DNA from: Haloarcula laminariae
GTDB lineage: Archaea; Halobacteriota; Halobacteria; Halobacteriales; Haloarculaceae
Reading direction: 5' to 3'
Assembly (NCBI RefSeq): GCF_025457605.1
Contig: NZ_JAMZFY010000002.1
Location: forward strand, 248,001 to 312,000
Length of the DNA: 64,000 nucleotides
The notes under the pieces were generated by a model. That model was given only the letters and a program-made list of their open reading frames with translations, had not been told where the DNA came from and did not search any database. The translations under genes were made by a program, and so were the position numbers. Shown here piece by piece: positions 52,994-62,160 of the stretch (position 1 is the first letter of the stretch; each line of letters starts with the position of its first letter).

Positions 52994-53449
52994 CTATCGC
53001 ATGTCGAGGTCGAACTGCTCGTGTTCGCTGGCGGTGTTCAACACGACGGAGGTGTTCGACTCGTTGATCTCGGGGTCGGTGAGCAGCTCCTTGATCTGTG
53101 CGTTCATCCCGTCGGTGTCGCTGAACTTGCCGACGGCGATGATGTCGTAGTCGCCGGTGACCTCGTACACCGATATCATCTGCTTGTGGTCTTTGAGGCT
53201 CTCGGTCACGTCGGGCAGGGACGACCCCTCGACCTTGAGCTGGATAATCGCCGTGACGTCGTAGCCCAGCGCGTCGTAGTCCACCTTCGGGGTGTAGCCG
53301 TTGATGATGCCCTCGTCCTCCAGGTCGGAGAGGTGGTTCGAGACGGTCGTCACCGACACGTCGAGGTCCTCGCCGAGGCTTCGCAGGCTGGCGCGGCCAT
53401 CGCCCAACAGGGCATTCACTAACTTGCGGTCGAGATTTTCATACGTCAT
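52994..53449 (-). CDS. lrp: Lrp/AsnC family regulator
   Basis: A 151-residue protein from the ATG at 53449 (a GTG at 53458 would add three). The N-terminal HTH is [20 protein letters not shown], then [20 protein letters not shown]; the C-terminal RAM domain starts near [20 protein letters not shown]. It senses amino acids and is divergent from glnA, sharing a 117-bp intergenic region with a TATA-like TTTTA on each strand. In Halobacterium an Lrp gene adjoins glnA and regulates nitrogen and amino acid genes, so a role in glutamine synthetase control is likely. Confidence 0.92.
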   Translation of the reverse strand: MTYENLDRKLVNALLGDGRASLRSLGEDLDVSVTTVSNHLSDLEDEGIINGYTPKVDYDALGYDVTAIIQLKVEGSSLPDVTESLKDHKQMISVYEVTGDYDIIAVGKFSDTDGMNAQIKELLTDPEINESNTSVVLNTASEHEQFDLDMR

Positions 53450-53575
53450 TACATCCACTCACGGTAGCGGGGGATTAGAATTTTACGAATGTCCAACTGC
53501 GGCCGAGCAGGCCGAAATCCTTGCGCATAACGGCAGGGTTTTAGTATTAGCAGTGTTCCTTCCCGGTGTCCAAGC

Positions 53576-54928
53576 ATGACAAGCGAACTTTCCGCTGAGG
53601 CAGAGGAGGTACTCGACGAGATCGAAGAGAACAACGTCGATTTCCTGCGCCTTCAGTTCACGGACATCCTCGGTACAATCAAGAACGTCTCGATTACGGC
53701 CGAACAGGCCGAGAAAGCATTCACGGAGGGCATCTACTTCGACGGCTCCTCCATCAATGGTTTCGTCCGCATCCAGGAGTCCGACATGCGTCTGGACCCG
53801 GACCCGTCGACGTTCGAGATTCTGCCGTGGAGAGAGAACGTCGAGGGCGGTTCCAGCGCACGGCTCATCTGTGACGTCATCGACACCTCGACCGGCGAGC
53901 CGTTCTCGGGCGACCCGCGACGCGTCCTGAAAGACGCCGTCGCCCGCGCCGACGAGATGGGCTTCGACGTCAACGCCGCGCCCGAGCCGGAGTTCTTCCT
54001 GTTCGAGGAGGACGAAGACGGCCGCGCGACGACGAAGACCAACGACGCCGGCGGCTACTTCGACCTCGCGCCGAAGGACCTGGCCTCCGACGTGCGCCGT
54101 GACATCATCTACGGCCTCGAAGACATGGGCTTCGACATCGAAGCGTCCCACCACGAGGTCGCCCAGGGCCAGCACGAGATCAACTTCACCTACGACGACG
54201 CCCTGTCGACGGCCGACAACGTCGCCACCTTCCGGTCGGTCGTCCGCGCCATCGCGGCCGAGCACGACCTGCACGCGACGTTCATGCCGAAGCCGATTCC
54301 GCGCATCAACGGCTCGGGCATGCACACCCACATCTCGCTGTTCCAGGACGGCGAGAACGCCTTCTACGACGAGGACGGCCAGTTCGGCCTCTCGGAGACG
54401 GCACAGAGCTTCATCGCCGGTATCCTCGACCACGCGCCCGCCATCGCGGCTGTCACGAACCCGACGGTGAACTCCTACAAGCGACTGGTCCCCGGCTACG
54501 AGGCGCCCGTCTACGTCGCCTGGTCCGACCGGAACCGCTCGGCGCTCATCCGCAAGCCGGCCGCCCGCACGCCGGCCGCCGCGCGTATCGAGGCCCGCTT
54601 CCCCGACCCGTCCTGTAACCCGTATCTGGCCTTCGCGGCGCTCATCCACGCCGGGCTGGACGGTATCGAGCGTGACCTCGACTGCGACGACCCCGTCCGC
54701 GAGAACATCTACGAGTTCGACGAGGAGAAACGCGAGGACTACGGCATCGAGACGCTGCCGACGAACCTCGGCGAGGCCATCGACGAACTCGAAGAGGACG
54801 AGGTCATCAGCGACGCGCTGGGCGAGCACGTCTACGAGAACTTCGTCGAGGCGAAGCGCCAGGAGTACAAGGACTACCTCGTCGACGTCTCCCAGTGGGA
54901 GCTCGACCAGTACCTCGAGACGTTCTAA
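53576..54928 (+). CDS. glnA: Glutamine synthetase, type I
   Basis: A 450-residue enzyme that makes glutamine from glutamate, ammonia and ATP, forming dodecamers. Motifs are [20 protein letters not shown] (N-terminal), [13 protein letters not shown] (metal ligands), [20 protein letters not shown] (active-site loop), [20 protein letters not shown] (glutamate site), and [29 protein letters not shown] (ATP and arginine). The length matches GSI-alpha. A TATA-like TTTTAGTATT at 53539-53548 is about 33 bp before the ATG. The divergent lrp gene may regulate it. Confidence 0.97.
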   Translation: MTSELSAEAEEVLDEIEENNVDFLRLQFTDILGTIKNVSITAEQAEKAFTEGIYFDGSSINGFVRIQESDMRLDPDPSTFEILPWRENVEGGSSARLICDVIDTSTGEPFSGDPRRVLKDAVARADEMGFDVNAAPEPEFFLFEEDEDGRATTKTNDAGGYFDLAPKDLASDVRRDIIYGLEDMGFDIEASHHEVAQGQHEINFTYDDALSTADNVATFRSVVRAIAAEHDLHATFMPKPIPRINGSGMHTHISLFQDGENAFYDEDGQFGLSETAQSFIAGILDHAPAIAAVTNPTVNSYKRLVPGYEAPVYVAWSDRNRSALIRKPAARTPAAARIEARFPDPSCNPYLAFAALIHAGLDGIERDLDCDDPVRENIYEFDEEKREDYGIETLPTNLGEAIDELEEDEVISDALGEHVYENFVEAKRQEYKDYLVDVSQWELDQYLETF

Positions 54929-54938
54929 CGCGGCAAAC

Positions 54939-55829
54939 TCACGCCTTTTTTGCGACGCGCTCGCCGACCAGCGGCAGCGCCAGCGCCCCCGCCGTCCCGA
55001 CGGCGACGAGACCGCCCACCACCGGGTCCGGCGGCCCGACCAGTACGACGCCGGCGGCGATAGCGCCCAGCCAGACGGCCCCCAGTACCGACGTGACTGC
55101 CCCACCACGGCGGGTCGGCTCCGGGACTGGCTCTAGGACCGTCCACGCGACCAGCCCGCCCACGCCGAGCCCGACGGCCCCGGCGGTGTCGCGGGTGAGC
55201 CCGCCCGCGACGACGCCGGCGACGGCCACGACCGTCACGAACGCGAACAGCCGCGCCGGCGTCCGCAGCCGAGTCACGGCCAGCCAGAGGGCCCCGGCGG
55301 CGATGGCCGCCCCCGCGACCACGTCGACGAGGTAGTGGACCCCGAGGACGAGCCGCGAGAGCGAGATGACTGCGACGGCCGCGGCCGCGACCGCGTAGCG
55401 CTGTCGGCGCCGGCCCACCCGCAGCGCCCACGCGAACCCGCCCCAGACGAGCACCGCCGAGGTCGCGTGGCCGCTCGGGAAGCCGTAGCCGCGGCCGGTG
55501 ACGACCGACTCGTAGAACGGCCTGACGGGCCACGGGAGGTCGGCGGCCGCCGCCACCACCGCGGCGTTCGGCGGCCGCGGGAACGCGAAGACGGCCTTCA
55601 ATCCGAGGCCGACGGCGGCGGCAGTGGCCACCAGCCCGACGACCATCGCGCCCCGCTCGCGGGTGAGGCCACGGCCCAGCCACGGTGTGGCCGAGCCCAG
55701 CCAGTAGGCGAGCAGGCTCGCGACCGCCAGAAACCAGAAGTCACCGAGTTGGGTGAGGACGGCAAAACAGACGAGGACCGCAGTCGGCAGCTCCGTGAGC
55801 AGTTCCGTGACGCCGACGCCGCGGCTCAT
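54939..55829 (-). CDS. PAP2-family phosphatase, membrane-bound
   Basis: A 296-residue protein with about seven transmembrane helices. The phosphatase signature KAVFAFPRPPN, YGFPSGHATSAVLVWGGFAW and SRLVLGVHYLVDVVAGAAIA covers the three PAP2 motifs (KxxxxxxRP, PSGH, SRxxxxxHxxxD). Likely removes phosphate from lipid or prenyl pyrophosphate intermediates. The ATG at 55829 overlaps the stop of the upstream YihY gene (TCAT), so they are one operon. A C-terminal hydrophobic region (VTVVAVAGVVAGGLTRDTAG) extends beyond the phosphatase core. Confidence 0.92.
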   Translation of the reverse strand: MSRGVGVTELLTELPTAVLVCFAVLTQLGDFWFLAVASLLAYWLGSATPWLGRGLTRERGAMVVGLVATAAAVGLGLKAVFAFPRPPNAAVVAAAADLPWPVRPFYESVVTGRGYGFPSGHATSAVLVWGGFAWALRVGRRRQRYAVAAAAVAVISLSRLVLGVHYLVDVVAGAAIAAGALWLAVTRLRTPARLFAFVTVVAVAGVVAGGLTRDTAGAVGLGVGGLVAWTVLEPVPEPTRRGGAVTSVLGAVWLGAIAAGVVLVGPPDPVVGGLVAVGTAGALALPLVGERVAKKA

Positions 55830-57055
55830 CCACGCCAGTCTCGCACCTTGTCCACCGCGATGCCCGGCAGCCCGGTGACGCGGATGCCCAGGCCCACGAC
55901 CACCATCACGACGTACAGTCCCAGCGTCGACAGCCAGACGACGAGCATCGCGAGCACCGCCCAGACGCTCTTCAGATAGTAGAACGCGCCCAGCGTCATA
56001 ATCGTCCCGTACAGCAGGACGAGATAGGGGCCCCAACCGCGAGCGTGTCCCCGACGCATCCGCCGGCGGACGTACTGTTTGAGGTCGCTCTCGACGTCGT
56101 CGCGGTGGAGCGTCCGCTCCTCGACGTCGTCGCGGAACGCCTCGAACTCCTCGCGTAGCTGTTCGAGCTCCTCGTCGGTCAGGTCGTCGACCCCCCCGGT
56201 CTCCGCGGGCGGGGGCGTCTCGCTGTCGTCGTCCTCGCTCATCGCTTTGTCGGACAGTCGAAGGGACTCCTGTTGTAATTGCCGGTCCGCCCCGCCGCTC
56301 AACACGGCGTTGAGGACGGCGCCGAGCAACAGGAGCTGGCCGGCGAAGTAGAACCACGTCACGAGCAGGAGGACGCCGCCGATGACGCCGTAGAGCTGGA
56401 AGCTACCGGCGACGGAGGCATAGAGGCCGAAAACCGTCGCGAGTACCGTCCAGCCGACGGCCGCGAACACCGTTCCGGGGAACACCCCTCGGACCGTCGT
56501 CTTCGTGTCGGGAAAGAGGTAGTACAGCGGGAGGAAGGCGACGACGAGGATGGGGACCAGCGCCAGCCCGCCCAACGCGACGGTGACCCCGAAGACGGCG
56601 CCGAGCGAGCCGACGACGGCAAACCCCACGAGCGCGAGCGCGATGCCGCCGAGGGCCGCGGTCGCGTCGACGACGCTGTCGAGAAACCCCCCGACATCGT
56701 GGGTCCCGTAGATGCGCGAGAAGGCCGTATCGACGCCCCGGAACACCTTCAGCGCCCCCCAGACCATCACGACGAGGCTGACCAGGGTCGCCCCGCCCCG
56801 ACCGGTCGCGTTCGTGAGCGCCGTCCCGAGCAACCGGGCCGCCTGGGGCGTCAGCGCCTCGCCGACGGCCGAGACGACCTGGTTCGCGAAGGCGGTCCCG
56901 CCGAGGAAGGTGGCGACGGCGAGCCCGAGCAACAGCAGCGGCAACAGCGAGACGAACATGTAGTAGGCGATGCTGGCGGCCAGAAAGGAGACCTGTTGGG
57001 TCCGGACGGCACTCACGAGCTCCCGGCCGACGGAGACGGTGCGGTTCCGGTTCAC
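55826..57055 (-). CDS. YihY/BrkB-family membrane protein
   Basis: A 409-residue protein from a GTG at 57055. Six transmembrane helices (about 25-260) include AASIAYYMFVSLLPLLLLGL, the family signature. An acidic, helical hydrophilic domain (about 270-340; EEFEAFRDDVEERTLHRD) is followed by two more helices near the C-terminus (ILLYGTIMTLGAFYYLK). YihY proteins are often misnamed RNase BN; function is unknown, with lipid or solute transport suggested. The start was shifted from an ATG at 57079 because CATATATCG lies at 57078-57086, 29 bp before the GTG. Translated together with the PAP2 gene. Confidence 0.88.
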   Translation of the reverse strand: MNRNRTVSVGRELVSAVRTQQVSFLAASIAYYMFVSLLPLLLLGLAVATFLGGTAFANQVVSAVGEALTPQAARLLGTALTNATGRGGATLVSLVVMVWGALKVFRGVDTAFSRIYGTHDVGGFLDSVVDATAALGGIALALVGFAVVGSLGAVFGVTVALGGLALVPILVVAFLPLYYLFPDTKTTVRGVFPGTVFAAVGWTVLATVFGLYASVAGSFQLYGVIGGVLLLVTWFYFAGQLLLLGAVLNAVLSGGADRQLQQESLRLSDKAMSEDDDSETPPPAETGGVDDLTDEELEQLREEFEAFRDDVEERTLHRDDVESDLKQYVRRRMRRGHARGWGPYLVLLYGTIMTLGAFYYLKSVWAVLAMLVVWLSTLGLYVVMVVVGLGIRVTGLPGIAVDKVRDWRG

Positions 57056-57249
57056 AGTTGTCCCACGAACGGCCGGCACATATATCGTGACAATCGAACC
57101 GCTTACATGGGACGCTGTGACCGGAGCTGTCGCGTTTCGACGGCGCCGCCTGTCTCGGTGTCCGTGGCTGCCCTCGTCGGACGCGTCGGAGCGGCGGGTC
57201 CGACTGCAGTTTACACAGCGCTTATGTCCCGCCGCGCCGACCTGAACCC

Positions 57250-57657
57250 ATGGAGACGGCGATACGAACGGGGGCGATGCAGGTGACGGTGCTGTGTCTC
57301 GTCGCCGCCGGGACGCTGCTCGCGCTGGGCGCCGCCGGGGTCCCGGCCTCCCCGGCGCTGGTCGTCTTTCTGGTCGCGCTGTCGGCCGGGCTGTACTACA
57401 CGCGGCCCGACGCCACCGCGGGACGCGTCCTGGGTCTCGACGTCGACAGCCTGCTGTCGGCCCTGTGGCTGACCCCGGCGCTCGCGGCGGTTCCCGTCCT
57501 GCTGGAACCGACCGCTTCGGCCGAGGAACTCGGGGCGCTGGGCGGGGTCATCGGGCTGGTCGGCATGCTGAACTACTTCCTCCGTCCGGTGTATCTGCTC
57601 GGCTACTCGCTCGTCGAGACGGTCCGTCGGTGGGGAGGCAAGTCGGTCGAGCGCTGA
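57250..57657 (+). CDS. Small membrane protein, function unknown
   Basis: This 135-residue protein has about four transmembrane segments (MQVTVLCLVAAGTLLALGAA, PALVVFLVALSAGLYYT, LLSALWLTPALAAVPVLLEP and GALGGVIGLVGMLNYFLRP). A basic C-terminal tail follows (ETVRRWGGKSVER). No family signature is visible. A TATA-like CGCTTATG is about 29 bp before the ATG. It is divergent from the YihY operon. Confidence 0.7.
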   Translation: METAIRTGAMQVTVLCLVAAGTLLALGAAGVPASPALVVFLVALSAGLYYTRPDATAGRVLGLDVDSLLSALWLTPALAAVPVLLEPTASAEELGALGGVIGLVGMLNYFLRPVYLLGYSLVETVRRWGGKSVER

Positions 57658-57670
57658 CGGGCGCGGGGGG

Positions 57671-58774
57671 TCACTCCGCCGTCGACTCGCGTATCTCGGC
57701 CACGTCGGCGTCGGTCTTGAACGTGGTCCCGCCGTAGTGGGTGCGGGAGGCCGAAAAGCCCGCGTCCCGCAGTTTCTCGTTGAACGTCTCCATCGCCTCG
57801 GCGCCCCGACCCCAGCGCTTGCAGAGGCGGTGCTGGTCGTAGTGGGTCGGCGTGTCGAGTTCGCCCGCGAGCGTGGCACACAGCTCCCGCGCCTTCTCGG
57901 CGGTCCCCATCTCCTCGGTGACCCGCTCGGCCACCGACCGGACGAACTCCGGCTCGCACGTGCGGGCCAGCCAGATGGGGCCGGCGGTCTGGACGTGTTC
58001 CCCGCAGTGGGGACAGTCGTCGGGGGCGTCGGCGATGAGGCCGCGCTCTGCCTCGCGCCAGAGACAGCGCTGGCAGTAGTAGACGTGGCCCAGGTCGTCG
58101 ATGCAGTCGTTGGCGACTTTCGCCCCGTGGTCGAACTCCAGGTAGGTGCGGACGTAGTGGTTCGTCGCGTGGCTCATAATGGGGCGGGCGGCGATGTCGT
58201 AGCGGGCGGCGGTCCGGACCATCGCCGACAGCAACACGCGCATCCCCATCTCGGGGTGGAACTCCGTGTTCCGCGGGACGGCCCCGTAGCTGCGGACGCC
58301 GCTCTCGAAGTGGGCGCCACACAGCGGCGCGGTGTCGGTTGCCGTGACACAGAGCAGGTGTTTCGTCCCCTGGACGGCGGCGTCGGCAAAGGGAATGGGC
58401 GTCCCGAAGGGGTCCAGGTCGACCACGTCGAAGGCCTCGCTGTGCATGAGCACGTTGGCGTTCTCGTGGTGGACCGTCCCGTCGAGGTCGTTGGCATCGA
58501 GGTTCGACCGACAGAGCGCCACCGCTTCGTCGTCGATATCACACAGGCTCGTCTCCCAGCCGTCGGCCGCGGCCCGCACTCCGCGGATACCGCTGGCCGC
58601 GGTGGCGTCGAGATACGACCCGACCCGCGGCGTCCGCTCCCGGTAGGCCCGCAACGCCGCCACGGTCAGGTCGCGGTTCAGCTCCTGGACGGGGTTGAAG
58701 AACACGTCCGCGCCCTTCCCCGCGTCGGGCTGTTCGGGGACCGTAGCCGTCACTTGCCCTTCGCTCACTCGCAT
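57671..58774 (-). CDS. trm1: tRNA (guanine(26)-N(2))-dimethyltransferase Trm1
   Basis: A 367-residue enzyme that dimethylates G26 of tRNAs. The N-terminal SAM domain includes [40 protein letters not shown] (motif I), [20 protein letters not shown] (the DPFG catalytic region). The C-terminal part has two Cys pairs (CQRC, CPHC) and a Trm1-specific winged region ([20 protein letters not shown]). The length and motif order fit archaeal Trm1. It is convergent with the 57250 membrane gene. Confidence 0.95.
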   Translation of the reverse strand: MRVSEGQVTATVPEQPDAGKGADVFFNPVQELNRDLTVAALRAYRERTPRVGSYLDATAASGIRGVRAAADGWETSLCDIDDEAVALCRSNLDANDLDGTVHHENANVLMHSEAFDVVDLDPFGTPIPFADAAVQGTKHLLCVTATDTAPLCGAHFESGVRSYGAVPRNTEFHPEMGMRVLLSAMVRTAARYDIAARPIMSHATNHYVRTYLEFDHGAKVANDCIDDLGHVYYCQRCLWREAERGLIADAPDDCPHCGEHVQTAGPIWLARTCEPEFVRSVAERVTEEMGTAEKARELCATLAGELDTPTHYDQHRLCKRWGRGAEAMETFNEKLRDAGFSASRTHYGGTTFKTDADVAEIRESTAE

Positions 58775-58901
58775 ACCTGAGCGTGCCCGCGGCGACCGTT
58801 AAGTCGTTCGAAGGTGCGCTGGGCGTGGGTGTGCCGGGCGCGGCCGGCTCGGTCGGGCGCGATGCGTACAGCCGGCCGGCTGTGCGCCTCGCTCGTTGTA
58901 C

Positions 58902-60581
58902 CTAGCGAGTGGACGCAGTAACTTCCTCACCCACCACCGGCAGCCGGACGGTCACCCTCGTCCCGTCGCTCACGTCGAAGTCGAGGTCGGCACCGAGCGT
59001 GGTCGTCGCCCAGCTGACCAGCCAGAGCCCCATCCCGCTGCCGTGGGACAGGGGCGTCTCCTCCCCTCGGTCGAGCACGCCGAGCTCGTGGTCGGGGATT
59101 CCGCTACCGTCGTCCGCGATGGACAGGGCCACCTCGTCGCCGTCGACCGCCGCCCGCACCGTCACGCTGGCGTCGGGGACGTGCTGGAGGGCGTTCTCGA
59201 CGAGGTTCTCGACGACGACGCCGAGCAACACGGGCTGGCTCCGCACGGTCAGCCCGTCCGGGACCTCGACCGTCACCGTCCCGCCGTAGTCCGCCGACAG
59301 CGAGTCGACGGTCTCGGCGACGAGCCCGGCCAGGTCGACCGGTTCGAGGTCGGCGTCGTCGGTGCCCGCCTCCGAGAGCGTGCGGGCCTTATCGCCCGAG
59401 GCGACGAGCCGGTCGACGGCCCGCTCGATGGTCGCGGCGTGGTCGGCCGCGTCGCCGTCGAGGGTCTCCGAGAGCAGTTCGGCGCGGGCCTGGATGACGA
59501 CGCTCTCGTTGCGGACGTTGTGTCTGAGAAAGCGGTTGAGCACCTCCAGGCGGCGCTCCCGTCGTATCTCGTCGGTGATGTCCTGGAAGACGGCGGTGTA
59601 CCCCAGGCGGGTCCCGCCGCCGTCGGTCAGCTCGGTCTGGCCGAGCTTGTACTCCCGGCGGCGGCCGCCGTTTGCCACCCCGAAGCGGTCGTCGTCCTCG
59701 CCGGGGACGAACCGGTCGCCGTCGATGCGGTCGTCCAGCCTGTCGGTCAGCGTCGCCCGCTTACCGACCCCGAGCATCGCCTCCGCGGCGGGGTTGAGGT
59801 TGACGATGCGGCCCGCCACGTCGACGATGGCCACCGGCGTCGCGATGTCGTCGATGGCCGCCCGCTCGCCCGCTCGGCGGGTGGCGGGGTGGAACTCGAA
59901 CATGTCGCTGCGGACGAACGCGTAGGTGTCGAGCGCGATGTGGGGCAGGAAGGCCAGCGTCGTGAGGTTGACCGCCGGCCCGATGCCGAGCGCCCACGCC
60001 AGGACCGCAAGCCCCGGCGGAATCGGGCTCAGACCGACCGCGATGGCCTCCCGGCGATACAGGGGCCCGTAGCTGAGGACGGTGTCGAAGACGAGCATCG
60101 TCCCGAACGTGACAAAGAGCATCGCCGCGAATATCGCGAGATAGCCCAGCGGCGCAATGGTGTAGTCGACGACCGTTCCCGCGTCGGCCGTCGCCACGGC
60201 GGCGTCGGTCCACAGCAGCGAGTGCGCGCCGTTCGAAAGCGCCAGCACCGTCACCGCCGCCGGAACGAGCCCCAGCCCCCGGAACGTCACACTCTCAAGC
60301 GTCGCCCGGCGTCCGGTGTACCCCAGCGCGAACCCGACGAAGACGTAGCCGAGCCACACCAGACAGCCCCACGTCGTCGCCTCCAGCGCGAGCCGAACGA
60401 CCGGCCTCGACACCAGCAGCGCCGCGCCGTAGACGGTCGACCAGACGGTGATGATGCCGATGGTGGCGACGAACCACTTCGCGCCCGGCTTCGCCCAGTG
60501 TTCGCGAAGCTGGGCCAGCAGATACAGCGACCCCACCCCCGACGCGAACGACCCCAGCGCTACCCACGGGACGTCGGCCAT
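58902..60581 (-). CDS. Sensor histidine kinase with 7TM N-terminal domain and PAS domain
   Basis: A 559-residue kinase. Seven transmembrane helices (about 5-215) form the sensor of the histidine-kinase N-terminal 7TM type. A PAS domain (about 240-340; VAIVDVAGRIVNLNPAAEAM) precedes the dimerisation helix with phospho-acceptor His354 (FLRHNVRNES). The ATPase domain has VVENLVENALQHVPD (N box), SIADDGSGIPDHELG (G1) and GSGMGLWLVSWATT (G2). This is a common haloarchaeal histidine kinase type, usually paired with a response regulator encoded elsewhere. No response regulator is nearby. The signal is unknown. Confidence 0.93.
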   Translation of the reverse strand: MADVPWVALGSFASGVGSLYLLAQLREHWAKPGAKWFVATIGIITVWSTVYGAALLVSRPVVRLALEATTWGCLVWLGYVFVGFALGYTGRRATLESVTFRGLGLVPAAVTVLALSNGAHSLLWTDAAVATADAGTVVDYTIAPLGYLAIFAAMLFVTFGTMLVFDTVLSYGPLYRREAIAVGLSPIPPGLAVLAWALGIGPAVNLTTLAFLPHIALDTYAFVRSDMFEFHPATRRAGERAAIDDIATPVAIVDVAGRIVNLNPAAEAMLGVGKRATLTDRLDDRIDGDRFVPGEDDDRFGVANGGRRREYKLGQTELTDGGGTRLGYTAVFQDITDEIRRERRLEVLNRFLRHNVRNESVVIQARAELLSETLDGDAADHAATIERAVDRLVASGDKARTLSEAGTDDADLEPVDLAGLVAETVDSLSADYGGTVTVEVPDGLTVRSQPVLLGVVVENLVENALQHVPDASVTVRAAVDGDEVALSIADDGSGIPDHELGVLDRGEETPLSHGSGMGLWLVSWATTTLGADLDFDVSDGTRVTVRLPVVGEEVTASTR

Positions 60582-60816
60582 GAGCTATCCACGTGTTCTC
60601 GACTGTTTACCCTTCCGGGCTAGCAACCAGGCCTGAAAACGGCCGGACGAACGCGGACAGCCGGATAGCAACGCCGGTCGACACAACGGCCGGAAAGCCA
60701 CGCTGAGCCAAAATCGGGCCTTCTGGCTGTATTCGCTCCGAGCACCCCTACCCGCCGGAGACTCCGCCCTTTCCCGGAGACGACGCTGTTTTGTCGGGGC
60801 TATCCGTAGCGAGCGT

Positions 60817-61164
60817 GTGACCGCCGTCGAGGAGTGGGTAGACCGGCTAGCCGACGCCGGGGAGCTGACCCCCGACGTAGTGACGGCCATCGTCGACGTC
60901 CACGGCGAGCGCGGCCGCCGGGCCATCGAGGCCGTCGGCGAGAGCCGCGTCAAGCGGTACCGGGACTTCACGGTCGTCGTCGGCTACGAGGACGAGTACA
61001 TCGTCGAGGACGGCCAGTGTGACTGCGCCGACGCCGAGTACAACCTCGATAGGGACGACCCCGAGCAACTGTGCTGGCACGCCATCGCCGTCCGCGTCGC
61101 CGACGCCATCGACGCCGTCGACCACCACGACATGTGGTACTCCGACGTCAGGGACTTCCTATAG
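60817..61164 (+). CDS. SWIM zinc-finger protein
   Basis: A 115-residue, GTG-started protein. The SWIM motif is C68-x-C70 ... C86-x-H88 (CDC and CWH), forming a zinc site between a basic beta-rich part (RVKRYRDFTVVVGYEDEYIV) and a helical end. Short stand-alone SWIM proteins in archaea are linked to RadA/recombination factors, akin to the Shu complex Sws1 of eukaryotes, but their exact role is open. The TATA-like GTTTTG near 60788 is about 29 bp before the GTG, giving a leaderless start. A hairpin-rich repeat begins a few bases after the stop. Confidence 0.85.
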   Translation: MTAVEEWVDRLADAGELTPDVVTAIVDVHGERGRRAIEAVGESRVKRYRDFTVVVGYEDEYIVEDGQCDCADAEYNLDRDDPEQLCWHAIAVRVADAIDAVDHHDMWYSDVRDFL

Positions 61165-61446
61165 TACCTTTTTGCTGCGGGGGGTGTCCTCGGGCCCTCG
61201 GCCCTGTGGGCACCCCAGCTTGCAAAAATCTACGCTAAAAAGGCCGGAATCGCGGACTCACGGCTTCGCCGTTCGTCAACGCGGTCGCAAGCGACCGCGC
61301 TTGCGGCGATTCCGGTGAAACCGCTCGCTACGGCGAGCGGTATGCTCACCGCGACGGCCTTCCCTTCCCCGTCGACGCTCGGCTGCGACAGCCGTCGCAG
61401 CCCTCGCGCCCGGCCGCTACGACCGCAGACCCCCTCCAAAACCTTC
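61165..61446. repeat. Hairpin-rich intergenic repeat, copy B, downstream of the SWIM gene
   Basis: TTTTTGC (near 61170) pairs with GCAAAAA (near 61222-61228), enclosing GGGGTG/CACCCC. Next come CCGGAATCGC (61244-61253) with GCGATTCCGG (61306-61315), ACGGC-TTC-GCCGT, GCGGTCGC/GCGACCGC (61281-61298), CCGCTCGC-TACG-GCGAGCGG (61321-61340), and the 9-bp hairpin GGCTGCGAC/GTCGCAGCC (61381-61402). Same order of parts as copy A at 47487. No coding sequence is present. Confidence 0.6.
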
Positions 61447-62160
61447 TCACGTAACCGGCTGCCCGAAGCCGTAGGTAACCGTGCCCTCGAAGGCAAACAT
61501 GGCGATAGCGCGGTCGCCGAGGTTCAGGTCACGCAGCGTCGCCGACCGGTCGTGGGTTCCGACCAGCAGCTCGAAGTCCTCCGACAGCGGTCGGACGCCG
61601 AAGCGACCGTCCACCCCGACGGCGAACTGTTCGAGCCGCCCGTCCCGGACGGCATAGCCGGTCGTTTCGAGAGACGCGGGCCAGCTCCGCGGACGGGCGA
61701 TATCGACCGTCAAAACGTGGTCGCCGTCCTCGATGACGCTGGTCGTCCGGCGGCCGCCCGCGTCGTGGTGGGCGATGCGCGCGACGGTCTTCGGAAGCCC
61801 CCACACGTCGTCGCCGAGCGCGCGGGCCGGCTCGGTCGTCACCGGCAGCGAGTGGACGTAGCCACCGTAGTCGCCGGTCGCGAGCGGGACCAGCGGCGGG
61901 GACGGCTCCCGGGGCGTCGCGGCAAGCACCACCGCGAGCTCGTCGTAGGGACGTACCGCGCCGTCGCCGATGCGGTGGTACTCGACGGCCAGCACGGTGA
62001 CGACGCCCCGGCCCGGCGTGACGCGGACGGGGGCGAGCCCGTCGGGGAGCAGACTGCCGACGGCGTCGCTGTCAGCGGGGAGCACGAGCCCGGTTACCGT
62101 CGCCGCCGTCTCCAGCGGAACCGTCACCGTCTGGCCCGTCGAGAGCGTGGTGTGGCTCAT
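61447..62160 (-). CDS. Acetoacetate decarboxylase-superfamily protein
   Basis: A 237-residue protein with the ADC beta-barrel pattern. Signatures: TGLVLPADSDAVGSLLPDGL, DYGGYVHSLPVTTEPARALG and DDVWGLPKTVARIA, with Lys124 in GLPKT corresponding to the Schiff-base Lys of true ADCs (GYPKK). The second Lys of the usual KK pair is replaced by Thr, so catalysis of decarboxylation is doubtful; other reactions (aldolase-dehydratase, lactonase-like) occur in this superfamily. It overlaps the upstream SDR gene by one base (TGATG type), so the two form an operon and may act in a single pathway. Confidence 0.7.
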   Translation of the reverse strand: MSHTTLSTGQTVTVPLETAATVTGLVLPADSDAVGSLLPDGLAPVRVTPGRGVVTVLAVEYHRIGDGAVRPYDELAVVLAATPREPSPPLVPLATGDYGGYVHSLPVTTEPARALGDDVWGLPKTVARIAHHDAGGRRTTSVIEDGDHVLTVDIARPRSWPASLETTGYAVRDGRLEQFAVGVDGRFGVRPLSEDFELLVGTHDRSATLRDLNLGDRAIAMFAFEGTVTYGFGQPVT

